DNA of 64,000 nucleotides, from positions 102,929-166,928 of the forward strand of contig JAYSGB010000004.1 of NCBI GenBank assembly GCA_041913045.1, read 5' to 3'. Each line of letters begins with the position of its first letter. Position 1 is the stretch's first letter. Source of the stretch: CAMLOF01 sp041913045 (lineage in GTDB: Bacteria > Pseudomonadota > Gammaproteobacteria > Burkholderiales > Burkholderiaceae_C). Below, in pieces: positions 7,866 to 15,777 of the stretch. Below the pieces are notes generated by a model. The model was not told the DNA's origin. It ran no database searches and was given only the letters and a program-made list of their open reading frames with translations. A program made the position numbers and the translations under genes.

Positions 7866-9233
7866 TTACATGCCCGGCAGCTTGGGCATGCCTTTCATGC
7901 CGCCCATGCGCTTCATCATCTTCATCAGGCCGCCGCCCTTCATCTTCTTCATCATGGCCTGCATCTGCTCAAATTCCTTGAGCAGGCGGTTCACCTCTTG
8001 CACATGCACGCCCGCACCGGCGGCAATGCGGCGCTTGCGCGTGGCCTTGATGATTTCGGGCTTGCGGCGCTCCTGCGGCGTCATGCTGCAGATGATGCCT
8101 TCCTTGCGCTTGATGTCCTTTTCGGCGCGGGTCAGGTCGCTTTCGCTGGCCTTGGCGGCCATCTGCGTGGGCAGCTTGTCCATCAGACTGGACAGCCCCC
8201 CCATCTTCTTCATCTGGCGGATCTGCTCCAGAAAGTCCTCCAGGTCAAAGCCCTCGCCGCTCTTCACCTTGGCGGCCAGCTTCTGGGCCTGGGCCAGGTC
8301 CACGCCTGCAGTCACTTGTTCCACCAGGGCCACAATGTCGCCCATGCCCAGAATGCGCCCAGCGTGGCGTTCGGCGTCAAACACCTCCAGCCCGTCGATC
8401 TTCTCGCTCACACCCGCAAACTTGATGGGTGCCCCGGTAACGGCGCGCACCGACAGTGCCGCGCCGCCGCGCGAGTCACCGTCCGTCTTGGTCAGCACAA
8501 TGCCGGTAAGGGGCAGTGCCTCTTTGAAGGCCTTGGCGGTGTTCACCGCATCCTGGCCCTGCATGGCGTCCACCACAAAGAGCGTTTCCACCGGGTTGAG
8601 CGCGGCGTGCAGCTGCTTGATCTCGGCCATCAAGGCCTCGTCAATGGCCAGGCGGCCCGCCGTGTCCACCAGCAGCACGTCGAAGTAGTGCTTCTTGGCG
8701 TAGTCCAGCGCGGCGTGGGCAATGTCCAGCGGTTTCTGGTCGGGCGTGCTGGGGAACCACTCGGCCCCAGCCTGCTTGGTCACGGTCTTGAGCTGCTCGA
8801 TAGCCGCTGGGCGGTACACGTCGCCCGAAACGGTCAGCACCTTCTTCTTGCGCTTTTCAATCAGCAGCTTGGCCAGCTTGGCGGTGGTGGTGGTTTTACC
8901 GGCACCTTGCAAACCCGCCATCAGAATAACTGCCGGGGGCTGCGCTGCCAGGTTGATGTCGCTCACCCCGGCACCCATGGTGGCGGCCAGCTCGCGGTTG
9001 ATGATGCCCACCAGCGCCTGGCCCGGCGTGAGGGAACCCACCACCTCCTGGCCCAGGGCTTTTTCTTTCACGCGGGCAATGAAATCGCGAACCACGGGCA
9101 GGGCAACGTCGGCCTCTAGCAGCGCCAGGCGCACCTCGCGCAGCATGTCGGTGACGTTGCTTTCGGTGATACGCGCCTGGCCGCGCATTTCCTTGACCAG
9201 GCGTGACAGTTTTTCAGTAAGGGCGGAGGCCAT
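7866..9233 (-). CDS. ffh: Signal recognition particle protein Ffh
   Basis: 455 residues, normal length. Ffh binds 4.5S RNA and nascent signal sequences and delivers ribosomes to FtsY at the membrane. The N domain (MASALTEKLSRLVKEMRG) leads into the GTPase G domain with GLQGAGKTTTTAKLAK near residue 107, DTAGRLAIDE and the TKTDGDSRGGAALS specificity loop. The C-terminal M domain is methionine-rich and includes the RNA-binding RRIAAGAG segment. The gene is divergent from the cytochrome c assembly gene with only 57 bases between the starts, so promoters must overlap. Identification is certain. Confidence 0.98.
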   Translation of the reverse strand: MASALTEKLSRLVKEMRGQARITESNVTDMLREVRLALLEADVALPVVRDFIARVKEKALGQEVVGSLTPGQALVGIINRELAATMGAGVSDINLAAQPPAVILMAGLQGAGKTTTTAKLAKLLIEKRKKKVLTVSGDVYRPAAIEQLKTVTKQAGAEWFPSTPDQKPLDIAHAALDYAKKHYFDVLLVDTAGRLAIDEALMAEIKQLHAALNPVETLFVVDAMQGQDAVNTAKAFKEALPLTGIVLTKTDGDSRGGAALSVRAVTGAPIKFAGVSEKIDGLEVFDAERHAGRILGMGDIVALVEQVTAGVDLAQAQKLAAKVKSGEGFDLEDFLEQIRQMKKMGGLSSLMDKLPTQMAAKASESDLTRAEKDIKRKEGIICSMTPQERRKPEIIKATRKRRIAAGAGVHVQEVNRLLKEFEQMQAMMKKMKGGGLMKMMKRMGGMKGMPKLPGM

Positions 9234-9290
9234 GCAGTGCTTTGTGGTGTAGGGGCGTGTATCGGCCCGGCTGGCCGTTAAACTCTGGGA

Positions 9291-10085
9291 ATGATTTTAT
9301 CCGCGAGCCCCTGGTGGACCGCCGTGCCCTCCGTGGGCGCGGCTCTTGGCTACGCCCTGCTGGCGGGCTGGTCGCAAAAACTGGGGCGCACAGCCATCAG
9401 CACGCTCATGGCGGCGGTGTGGCTGCTGCACGGCTTGGCGCTGGTTTCGCTGCTGGGTGTGGAACCCGTGCGCTTTGGTTTTGCCACTACCTTGTCGGTC
9501 ACGGCGTGGCTGGTGTTCAGCGTGTATTCCATTGAAACCCGCCTGTACCCGCAGCTGGGCACCCGCTGGACGCTGGCGGGCCTGGGCGTGCCCGCCGTGC
9601 TGCTGGCACTGGTTTTCCCGGGCTCCACGTACCCCACGCTGCATTCCAACTGGCTGCCGCTGCACTGGGCGCTGGGCATTGCGTCTTACGGCCTGCTGGG
9701 CGTGGCCGTGGCGCATGCCTGGATGATGCAACGCACCGAACAGCACATTCGCCAGGGCCACACCGCCACCAACGCCCTGCCCTTGCTGGCGCTGGAACGG
9801 TTGACCTTCCGCTTTGTGGGTGCCGCGTTTGTGCTGCTGACCCTCACGTTGCTGGCGGGCTGGTACTTCAGCACCGTGCTGCCCACCCACGGCTGGGCCT
9901 GGACGCACAAAACCGTGTTCACCGTGCTTTCTTGGGTGGCACTGGGTGTGCTGCTAGGCGGCAGGCGCTTGTGGGGCTGGCGCGGCAAGCTGGCCGTGCG
10001 CATGCTCTATGCCGCTGCAGGCTTGCTGCTGCTGGGTTACGTGGGCTCGCGCTTCGTGCTTGAAGTGGTGCTGCAACGCGTATGA
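9291..10085 (+). CDS. CcsA/CcmC-like cytochrome c assembly membrane protein (YpjD/HemX type)
   Basis: 264 residues with about eight membrane segments. Histidines expected to contact haem sit in SNWLPLHWALGIASYG and HGWAWTHKTVFTVLSWV, the pattern of the small CcsA/YpjD group in the cytochrome c assembly (CcmC/CcsA) superfamily. Members of this group sit beside ffh in many beta- and gammaproteobacteria and are called inner membrane protein YpjD; a role in haem handling or cytochrome c maturation is presumed rather than proven. The last codons overlap the next small gene (ATGA at 10082-10085), so the two are co-translated. Family assignment is solid, function less so. Confidence 0.85.
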   Translation: MILSASPWWTAVPSVGAALGYALLAGWSQKLGRTAISTLMAAVWLLHGLALVSLLGVEPVRFGFATTLSVTAWLVFSVYSIETRLYPQLGTRWTLAGLGVPAVLLALVFPGSTYPTLHSNWLPLHWALGIASYGLLGVAVAHAWMMQRTEQHIRQGHTATNALPLLALERLTFRFVGAAFVLLTLTLLAGWYFSTVLPTHGWAWTHKTVFTVLSWVALGVLLGGRRLWGWRGKLAVRMLYAAAGLLLLGYVGSRFVLEVVLQRV

Positions 10086-10336
10086 AGTACCTGCTTGTTG
10101 CCGCCGTGGTGCTGGTGGCCTACTGGATATGGCGGCACAACCGGGAAGAGGACGCCCGTGAAGCCCGCGAGGCACGTGAAGCCGCGCAACGCCGCCAGCC
10201 CCCCGCACAACCCGCCATTCCCGCCCAGATGGTGACCTGCCGCCACTGCGGCGTGCACCTGCCGCAGACCGATGCCACCAAGGGCCTGCTTGGCTACTAC
10301 TGTGGAAAAGAACACAAACGCCTTGCCGAAGGCTGA
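10082..10336 (+). CDS. PP0621-family small protein (membrane anchor plus zinc-ribbon-like tail)
   Basis: 84 residues. An N-terminal membrane helix (YLLVAAVVLVAYWIW) is followed by a charged arginine/glutamate linker and a C-terminal CRHCGVHLPQTDA segment plus a later cysteine in YYCGKEHKRLAEG, which could bind zinc. This is the PP0621 family of unknown function, regularly found just upstream of pilS. It overlaps the CcsA-like gene and probably the pilS start, indicating one transcript. No catalytic function is proposed. Confidence 0.85.
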   Translation: MKYLLVAAVVLVAYWIWRHNREEDAREAREAREAAQRRQPPAQPAIPAQMVTCRHCGVHLPQTDATKGLLGYYCGKEHKRLAEG

Positions 10337-12074
10337 ACGCGGCAGCAACCCGCAAGACAGCGTCTGGCCCACGGCAGACGAATCGGCCTTTGCGCCATCT
10401 TGGTTTGTGCCTCCCGCCAGTGTGCAAGCCAGCATGCCCCCAGATGCAGACCCCTGGAGGTCGCCCGCCCGGCTGTGGACTTACCTGATGCGTGCGCGGG
10501 TGTTCATTGCTGCGGTACTGCTGGCGCTGCAAGGCCTGCTCATCGTGCAAGGAGCAGGCCGCACCTGGTTGGTGTGGTTGTGCTTGGCATACGTCTTGGC
10601 CACGGCTGGCGTGCTGCGCTGGGGGCGACCCCGATCCTCAGACTCGGTATGGTCCCCGCGCTGGGCACTCACACTGTGGATGGACCTGGCCGTGTTTGCC
10701 GTGCTGCAGTACTACCAGCAAGGCAACATCAACTACACCCCCCTGTTCGCACTGCCCGTTCTGCTTGCTGCCATTCTTGGCCCCTTGCTGCTGGCCCTGG
10801 GCAGCGCAGCGGCGGCCACCCTGGCGCTGCTTTGGGACGCCTGGACCACCTTTCTTTACAACCCAGACCTGGGCACCACCCGCTTTTTGCAAAGCGCCGT
10901 CACGGGCGCCGGGCTGTTCCTGGTGGCTTGGCTGGCGCACCAGCTTTCGGTTCGCCTGGTGCGTGAACACGCGCAGGCCCAGCGCAGCCAGGCGCTGGCC
11001 CGCACACAAACCGACGTTAACGCGCTGATAGTGACCGGGCTGAAAGAAGGCGTGCTGGTGCTGGACACCGCAGGCGTGGTTTGGCACGCCAACCCGGCGG
11101 CACAGCTGATGCTGGGTGCCGCAGAAGCCAGTAACGCCCCGCGCGACCTGACGCGCACGCCCGGTTGGCCCCTACTGTACGGCTGGGTGCAAAGCTGCTT
11201 TGCCTTTGGGCAAGACGAAGACACCGAACTTGTGGTGCCCGCCCCCGGTGGTGGCACCCGCAAACTGCGTGCCCGCGCCCGGCCCACCATGGGTGACACC
11301 GGCGCGCGCGCCTGCGTGGTGTTCCTGGAAGACCTGCGCGACGTGGAAGCCCGCGTGCAAACCGAAAAGCTTGCGGCCATGGGCCGCGTGTCTGCCGCCG
11401 TGGCGCACGAAATACGCAACCCCTTGGCGGCCATAGCCCAGGCCAACGACCTGCTGGACGAAGACACCACCGACCCCACGCACAAGCGCCTGACCACCAT
11501 GATTGGCCAGAACGTGAAGCGCCTGGGCCGCACAGTAGACGACATTCTGGAAGTGGTACGCCCCCCGCTGCCCGTGAACCAGCGAACCCTGCCCACCATT
11601 GCCCTGGACGACACAGTGGAGCAGTTGCTGGACGAATGGCTGCAACTGCGCCCCCAAGGTGAAAGGCTGCAATACACCGCCGCTGCACCCAACACATTCG
11701 TGGCATTTGAGGCCGAACACCTGCGGCGCGTGCTGGTGAACCTGCTGGACAACGCCGACCGCTACGCCAGCAATGAACATGCTGCCATTCGGGTACTTAC
11801 CCAGGCCAACCCAGCGGAAGGCACAGCCACGCTTGAGGTATGGAGCGATGGCCCGGAACTCTCTGCCCAGGTGAGGGAACACCTGTTTGAGCCCTTTGCC
11901 TCTTCACACAGCCGCTCCAGCGGCCTGGGCCTGTACATATGCCGCGAACTGTGCGGGCGCTACGGCGCTACGCTGGACTACCGGCGGGCACTGAGCCAGG
12001 GCATACCGGGTAACTCGTTTATGGTGGTTTTCACCCAAGGACCAACACACGTACACGCTTACAGCACTGTATGA
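10323..12074 (+). CDS. pilS: Type IV pilus two-component sensor histidine kinase PilS
   Basis: PilS senses pilin level in the inner membrane and sets the phosphorylation of PilR. The start is uncertain: a TTG at 10323 overlapping the previous gene is used here (583 residues); GTG 10407 and ATG 10434 are alternatives, and an ATG at 10272 lies inside the previous gene. About six membrane helices lie in the first third, then a PAS-like domain (VNALIVTGLKEGVLVLD), the HisKA phosphoacceptor in VAHEIRNPLAAIAQ near residue 362, the N box NLLDNADRYAS and the G box SSGLGLYICREL. PilR is not next to it: it lies 3.7 kb away on the other strand, which is unusual because pilS and pilR are normally adjacent and co-directional. 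Confidence 0.92.
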   Translation: MPKAERGSNPQDSVWPTADESAFAPSWFVPPASVQASMPPDADPWRSPARLWTYLMRARVFIAAVLLALQGLLIVQGAGRTWLVWLCLAYVLATAGVLRWGRPRSSDSVWSPRWALTLWMDLAVFAVLQYYQQGNINYTPLFALPVLLAAILGPLLLALGSAAAATLALLWDAWTTFLYNPDLGTTRFLQSAVTGAGLFLVAWLAHQLSVRLVREHAQAQRSQALARTQTDVNALIVTGLKEGVLVLDTAGVVWHANPAAQLMLGAAEASNAPRDLTRTPGWPLLYGWVQSCFAFGQDEDTELVVPAPGGGTRKLRARARPTMGDTGARACVVFLEDLRDVEARVQTEKLAAMGRVSAAVAHEIRNPLAAIAQANDLLDEDTTDPTHKRLTTMIGQNVKRLGRTVDDILEVVRPPLPVNQRTLPTIALDDTVEQLLDEWLQLRPQGERLQYTAAAPNTFVAFEAEHLRRVLVNLLDNADRYASNEHAAIRVLTQANPAEGTATLEVWSDGPELSAQVREHLFEPFASSHSRSSGLGLYICRELCGRYGATLDYRRALSQGIPGNSFMVVFTQGPTHVHAYSTV

Positions 12075-12105
12075 TGAAATGAGAACCGACCGCGGAGAGC
12101 ACCCC

Positions 12106-12396
12106 ATGAAACCGTCTGTCGCCTTGCAGGCCCACCGAAACACCATCCGAAGTGTGGTTGAGCGTCATCACGCCCGTAACGCCCGGGTCTTTGGTTCCGT
12201 CATACACGGGGATGACCTCGACGGCAGCGATCTGGACATACTGATCGACCCCACCCCGGACACCACACTGATGGATGTCGCGGCCATCCAGGTAGAACTG
12301 GAAAGGCTTCTGGGTATCAACGTAGATGTGCTTACGCCTAAAGCATTGCCCATCAAATTTCGAGAACAGGTTCTGGGGGAAGCCGTGCCGGTATGA
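12106..12396 (+). CDS. mntA: Minimal nucleotidyltransferase, MntA-type antitoxin
   Basis: 96 residues from ATG 12106, chosen because GGAGAG lies seven bases upstream; an earlier in-frame ATG at 12079 has no such site. The nucleotidyltransferase signature G-S-x10-D-x-D is intact (FGSVIHGDDLDGSDLDILID, residues 31-50). In the MntA/HepT (type VII) toxin-antitoxin system this enzyme adds AMP residues to a tyrosine of the HEPN ribonuclease and so neutralises it. The stop codon overlaps the ATG of the HEPN gene, the usual coupling. The partner toxin is frameshifted here, so this may be a leftover antitoxin. The base composition is less GC-rich than flanking pilS. Confidence 0.85.
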   Translation: MKPSVALQAHRNTIRSVVERHHARNARVFGSVIHGDDLDGSDLDILIDPTPDTTLMDVAAIQVELERLLGINVDVLTPKALPIKFREQVLGEAVPV

Positions 12397-12741
12397 AAAA
12401 GACCTTGCGTGTACCCGACTATCTGGGACACATCCTGCAAGCGATAGATCGCATACAACAATACACGCGGAATGTCGACATCACCGGCATTTCTGACCGA
12501 TGAAATGCTTCAAGACGCCGTCATACGCAACATTGAAGTGATCGGCGAAGCGGCTAACAACATACAACGCGCCGATGCTGCATTTGCTACCGCACACAGC
12601 GAGGTGCCCTGGCAAGTCATGTACACCATGCGCAACAGACTGTCGCACGGCTATGACAGCATTGACTTGGAAGTCGTTTGGAAAACCATCCAGAACGACT
12701 TACCTCACCTCCAGAAACTGATCGGAGCCCTAGTCAGCTGA
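12393..12741 (+). pseudogene. hepT: HEPN-domain toxin HepT (DUF86), broken by a frameshift
   Basis: The gene starts at the ATG at 12393 overlapping the mntA stop. Frame one reads MKKTLRVPDYLGHILQAIDR and stays family-like to about RNVD, but stops at 12501-12503 after 36 codons. The rest of the family sequence continues in the +1 frame from about 12472 (FLTDEMLQDAVIRNIEVIGE) to 12741. Joined, the two pieces make a HEPN protein of about 115 residues, the normal length. The RX4HXY ribonuclease motif (RNRLSHGY) lies in the second piece. The shift is in the window 12471-12490 and corresponds to one inserted base or two lost bases. No slippery heptamer is obvious. Either the toxin is inactivated or the base is a sequencing error. 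Confidence 0.8.
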
Positions 12742-12743
12742 CT

Positions 12744-14504
12744 CTAATGCGCAGCGCTGCTTTTGGGTAGCCACTTTTCCCAAGGCAACGCAGGCCATTT
12801 CGGGTTTTCTGCGCCACGGCGCATCCACTCCTCTGCGGCTGAGGCGCACACGCGCGGGTCGAACATGCGGCACATGCGCTCTGCCCACCATGTGGCTTGC
12901 TCCACGTTCCCGCGTGCGGCTTGTGCAAAGGCTACGCGCCAGCCAAGGGTGGGTAACGGGTAACGGAGGGTCTCCCGTTCCAGGGCTGCTAAATCCTCGC
13001 CGCGTAGAATCTCAACATTGCTCATTGGCATGGTGAACCAATAGAGTCGCACGTAAAGCTCAGGATATAGGGCTCGCCCTAATGAAGGAGTGAGATCTGT
13101 GAGCATTTGATGAGTTGCCTGTGCCCCACGCTGGCGATACGCCGTGTAGAACGATTCCGTTTGCACATAGGCGTGCCAAACCGGTACTGCGACAGCCATG
13201 AAAACCGCCAGCCAAGCCATGGACGCGGGCACAGCATGGCGAATGTGAAGCACCTTCCACTCTTTGGCACCCAGCGCACCCAGCAAAAGGCACAGCAGCC
13301 AAAAGAAGAAGCCATAGTGCAGCGGATACTCCAGCATGGCATGCACCAGCATGGCCGTGGCCATGAGCCAGATGAACTGCTCGGCCGCGCTCTGGCATTT
13401 GAGCCAGGCGCGCACCCACATCCAAACAACGCCACCAACAATCAGCGTACCCAATGGTAAGCCGAAAATAACCCACATATCCAGCACGGTATTGTGGGCA
13501 TGCTGGGCAATCGAGTAGTCAAAGGCGCCAACTTCAGGCGCAAGTCGCAAATGTGCATTGGCTACCGCGCCAAAACCGTGGCCCAGCCAAGGCTCTTCAC
13601 CGATGGCTCTCAACACCATCATCCAAAGGCGCGGGCGGTTGCCGTCTGACACCAGAGATCGTGCGTCTTGCACTGGGAACAAACCCCACCAGTCGATGAG
13701 CGGCGGCATGAGCAGTGCAAGCAAACCCAACAAGACGGCGGGCAGCAAAGCCAGCCAAGGCCATTTGGCGCGGTGCCAACGCGCCCACACAAAGAACAGC
13801 ACGGGCCAAAGAATAAGATTGAGTGTGGCTGTTCGCGAACCGCTTAAATGGACCCCCAGCACAAGAAAAGCTATACACAGCAGAGCAGCCATTCGCCATA
13901 GCAACGAGCGTGTAGAGGTTTGGTACCAGGCAAAGCCCACCACCGCGATACCGAGCACGAGCAAAGTGCCCAGGTTGTTAGCCTGCCCAATATTAGAGGA
14001 TACACGACCACCACCTTCGCTGTGGAGGATGAAGCCCTCGTCCCAATTGGCACCAGAGACGACACCGCTCCATTGCAACACAGCGACCAGTGCAGACACC
14101 ATGGCAGCTAGGCATACCACGGTCAGAACAGCGTTGAACCACCAAGTACCCCTCAGGTTCAACCCCAAGCTATAGGCCAACCAGCCGATCACGCCAAAGG
14201 CCAAAAATACCGCTACCAGGGTAACCCGCATCTCCCACAGCCCACCTACAACCGATGCGTGAAGTGCGGAGAGCAAGAGCACTACTACCCAGGGCAGGGG
14301 CTGACCAAACCTAACCACCCCATGACCGGCCACCCAACCACACCCCAATCCTATGAACAACGCAAAAAGCCACTCGTTGTAGAAGGTTGTCCACGGCAAT
14401 AGGTGAAACGGAAACAGGTACGCCAGCAACGTCGCCAGTACGGCGAGCAAACCTATGAGAAGCAACGTAATCTTGGCGACGGAGCTTTCGTGTTGTGAAT
14501 TCAT
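12744..14504 (-). CDS. PglL/Wzy-family O-oligosaccharyltransferase, probable pilin glycosylation ligase
   Basis: 586 residues from ATG 14504; a GTG at 14549 would add 15 residues but has no ribosome site. Twelve or so membrane helices precede a soluble C-terminal domain. The central loop carries the Wzy_C O-antigen ligase signature with conserved histidines (SIAQHAHNTVLDMWVIFG) after GNRPRLWMMVLRA and PWLGHGFGA, which is the PglL-type protein O-oligosaccharyltransferase pattern. These enzymes move a lipid-linked glycan in the periplasm onto serine or threonine of pilins. The gene lies directly downstream of two serine/threonine-rich pilins on the same strand, separated from them by a terminator, like tfpO/tfpW ligases next to pilA in Pseudomonas and Acinetobacter. 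Base composition is somewhat AT-richer than the flanks. Confidence 0.83.
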   Translation of the reverse strand: MNSQHESSVAKITLLLIGLLAVLATLLAYLFPFHLLPWTTFYNEWLFALFIGLGCGWVAGHGVVRFGQPLPWVVVLLLSALHASVVGGLWEMRVTLVAVFLAFGVIGWLAYSLGLNLRGTWWFNAVLTVVCLAAMVSALVAVLQWSGVVSGANWDEGFILHSEGGGRVSSNIGQANNLGTLLVLGIAVVGFAWYQTSTRSLLWRMAALLCIAFLVLGVHLSGSRTATLNLILWPVLFFVWARWHRAKWPWLALLPAVLLGLLALLMPPLIDWWGLFPVQDARSLVSDGNRPRLWMMVLRAIGEEPWLGHGFGAVANAHLRLAPEVGAFDYSIAQHAHNTVLDMWVIFGLPLGTLIVGGVVWMWVRAWLKCQSAAEQFIWLMATAMLVHAMLEYPLHYGFFFWLLCLLLGALGAKEWKVLHIRHAVPASMAWLAVFMAVAVPVWHAYVQTESFYTAYRQRGAQATHQMLTDLTPSLGRALYPELYVRLYWFTMPMSNVEILRGEDLAALERETLRYPLPTLGWRVAFAQAARGNVEQATWWAERMCRMFDPRVCASAAEEWMRRGAENPKWPALPWEKWLPKSSAAH

Positions 14505-14578
14505 ACGCTCACTTTGCCTCAGAGAACCAGCTCTTAGAGGAGCTTGCACCCAGTAATTTGCTCATGCTTTATGCATAT

Positions 14579-14606
14579 AAAAAAAGAGCCTCTAACGAGG
14601 CTCTTG
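14579..14606 (-). terminator. Rho-independent terminator after pilin gene 1
   Basis: On the minus strand an AGAGCCTCGTTAGAGGCTCT hairpin (eight-base-pair stem, four-base loop) is followed at once by seven T. It lies 17 bases beyond the stop of the 14.6-kb pilin gene and before the glycosylation ligase gene, so it should separate abundant pilin mRNA from the ligase. Confidence 0.93.
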
Positions 14607-14622
14607 CGGGGCAGATCAATGA

Positions 14623-15000
14623 TTAGGGAAGACGGCAGGTCGCTGTCGCCCAATCACAAGAAACAGCAGTTGTGCTCGTTCCACGCGACGACCCTGCTGT
14701 AAAAGTACCAGAAAGATCGGCGTTTTTCGCTGGCGGGGTTCCCAGCGTCGAGGCAGAGCACGTAGTACCAGTCGTGCTCACGGAAAGAGAAGGCGCGGTA
14801 GTTGTCATCTGCGCCGCATGCCAAGCTGCATAAGATTTCACAAACGAGGATGTTTCTGCCAAGCAAGCGTTGTCCGCTGATTTCTTAACGTAGTTCTGGT
14901 ACGCAGGCAGCGCAACAGCTGCCAAAATGCCGATGATCGCAACGACGATCATCAGTTCGATCAGGGTGAAACCCTGCTGGACTTTCTTAGACATGCTCAT
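14623..15000 (-). CDS. pilA: Type IV pilin, short major-type (pilin 1)
   Basis: 125 residues from ATG 15000, five bases after AGGAGG. The class III leader MSMSKKVQQG is followed by FTLIELMIVVAIIGILAAVA with Glu5, then the helix continuing to AYQNYVKKSADNACL. Only about 75 residues form the head, which is serine/threonine-rich and has four cysteines, so it is short compared with pilins of 140-170 residues. It is cleaved and N-methylated by PilD and assembled by PilB/PilC encoded at 43-47 kb. The many serines and threonines fit substrate use by the adjacent PglL-type ligase. It has its own sigma-54 promoter and its own strong terminator. Paralogue of the pilin just upstream; which one is the main fibre subunit is not decided by sequence. 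Confidence 0.93.
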   Translation of the reverse strand: MSMSKKVQQGFTLIELMIVVAIIGILAAVALPAYQNYVKKSADNACLAETSSFVKSYAAWHAAQMTTTAPSLSVSTTGTTCSASTLGTPPAKNADLSGTFTAGSSRGTSTTAVSCDWATATCRLP

Positions 15001-15048
15001 GGAGCCTCCTGAAGGTTGACGAACGCCGAAGCAGCGCAGGCGACTACA

Positions 15049-15064
15049 TGCATCTTCCGTGCCA
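15049..15064 (-). promoter_or_regulatory. Sigma-54 promoter of pilin gene 1
   Basis: The minus strand reads TGGCACGGAAGATGCA, which matches the consensus TGGCACGN4TTGCW at 11 of 12 defined positions with the required GG-N10-GC spacing. The GC element lies 50 bases before the pilin start codon, exactly as in the second pilin promoter. This agrees with control by the sigma-54 activator PilR encoded nearby. No good PilR palindrome is adjacent; a single TGACA lies at 15121-15125. Confidence 0.85.
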
Positions 15065-15140
15065 CCCAAAGCATCACACAACTCAAAGAAGCCCATAAGA
15101 TCAATCTAATTCGCACCGATTGACAATCATGATCAGAATA

Positions 15141-15173
15141 AACAAGAAGTCCGATTGGATCGGACTTCTTGTT
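15141..15173 (-). terminator. Perfect 15-bp hairpin between the two pilin genes
   Basis: AACAAGAAGTCCGAT (15141-15155) and its exact complement ATCGGACTTCTTGTT (15159-15173) enclose a three-base loop. It lies 20 bases beyond the stop of pilin 2 on the minus strand. The bases after it contain only a broken T run, so it may act as a partial terminator or as a 3' stability element of the pilin 2 mRNA. Confidence 0.7.
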
Positions 15174-15192
15174 TAGCTTGGAAATCTGGCAA

Positions 15193-15588
15193 TCAGCTAC
15201 CGCCGGCAATACTGCACGCCAACGTGTCCCAACGACAATTGACTTTGGCACCACTCTTACCACGTGCGGGCGTGAAGACTGACGTAGTCGCAGATGTTGC
15301 CGTGCTTACGTTTCCGTAATCGCTATTGGTAAAACCGCTGATCGTGCCAGTTACTGTAGATGTACAGCTAGACGCTGTGTAGGTCGGGGCGGTCATGCTG
15401 GTCGTGGCGGCTGCGCCAAACGACTCGACGAACGAGGTTGCCTCACCCAGGCAGGCGTTTTCACCTGACTTGTTGATGTAGTTCTGGTACGCGGGCAGTG
15501 CGATAGCAGCCAAGATACCAATGATCGCCACGACGATCATCAATTCAATGAGGGTAAAACCCTTTTGGATTTTTTTGGACATGCTCAC
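15193..15588 (-). CDS. pilA: Type IV pilin, short major-type (pilin 2)
   Basis: 131 residues. The start is a GTG at 15588, five bases after AGGAGG; the second codon pair (MSMSKK) mirrors pilin 1, whose start is ATG. Leader MSMSKKIQKG, then FTLIELMIVVAIIGILAAIA with Glu5 and the shared helix AYQNYINKSGENACL. The head is serine/threonine-rich, with cysteines at the start of the head and near the end (CRWDTLACSI) placed to form disulfide loops. It shares the N-terminal half with pilin 1 but the head has diverged strongly. It lies closest to the tandem PilR-type palindromes and is the first gene transcribed away from pilR. Likely the dominant pilus subunit, which is inference from the enhancer position. 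Confidence 0.93.
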   Translation of the reverse strand: MSMSKKIQKGFTLIELMIVVAIIGILAAIALPAYQNYINKSGENACLGEATSFVESFGAAATTSMTAPTYTASSCTSTVTGTISGFTNSDYGNVSTATSATTSVFTPARGKSGAKVNCRWDTLACSIAGGS

Positions 15589-15636
15589 TTGAGCCTCCTT
15601 TTGGTTGACGAACGCCCTATTGGCGCAATCGTCATC

Positions 15637-15652
15637 AGCAGGGCTTTTACCA
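15637..15652 (-). promoter_or_regulatory. Sigma-54 promoter of pilin gene 2
   Basis: The minus strand reads TGGTAAAAGCCCTGCT: GG and GC are ten bases apart and the flanking T, A and TGCT positions fit, but the middle of the -24 box is poor. The GC lies 50 bases before the GTG start, the same distance as in pilin 1, which argues that the match is real. The weaker core would depend more on the enhancer sites 110-145 bases upstream. Confidence 0.7.
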
Positions 15653-15760
15653 CAGAAGGGCTGAAGTCACACTCACAAAAGTTGAGGTATTCCAAAAATC
15701 ACAAAATAAAGCTATTGATCACAAATTGTTATTTGAAAACATCCACTTTCAACCAAATAT

Positions 15761-15775
15761 TGTCACATCATGACA
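15761..15775. promoter_or_regulatory. Palindrome TGTCA-N5-TGACA, probable PilR enhancer site (proximal)
   Basis: TGTCACATCATGACA is a perfect inverted repeat of TGTCA with a five-base spacer. It lies about 115 bases upstream of the pilin 2 sigma-54 core, a normal distance for an activator site, and PilR of Pseudomonas recognises TGTC-containing sites. It is immediately beyond the pilR stop codon. Confidence 0.7.
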
Positions 15776-15777
15776 AG

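Noticed and set aside
15121..15135. TGACA-containing sequence upstream of pilin 1 as a third PilR enhancer.
   Set aside because: Only one half-site fits and it is too close to the -24 element; kept only as a remark.
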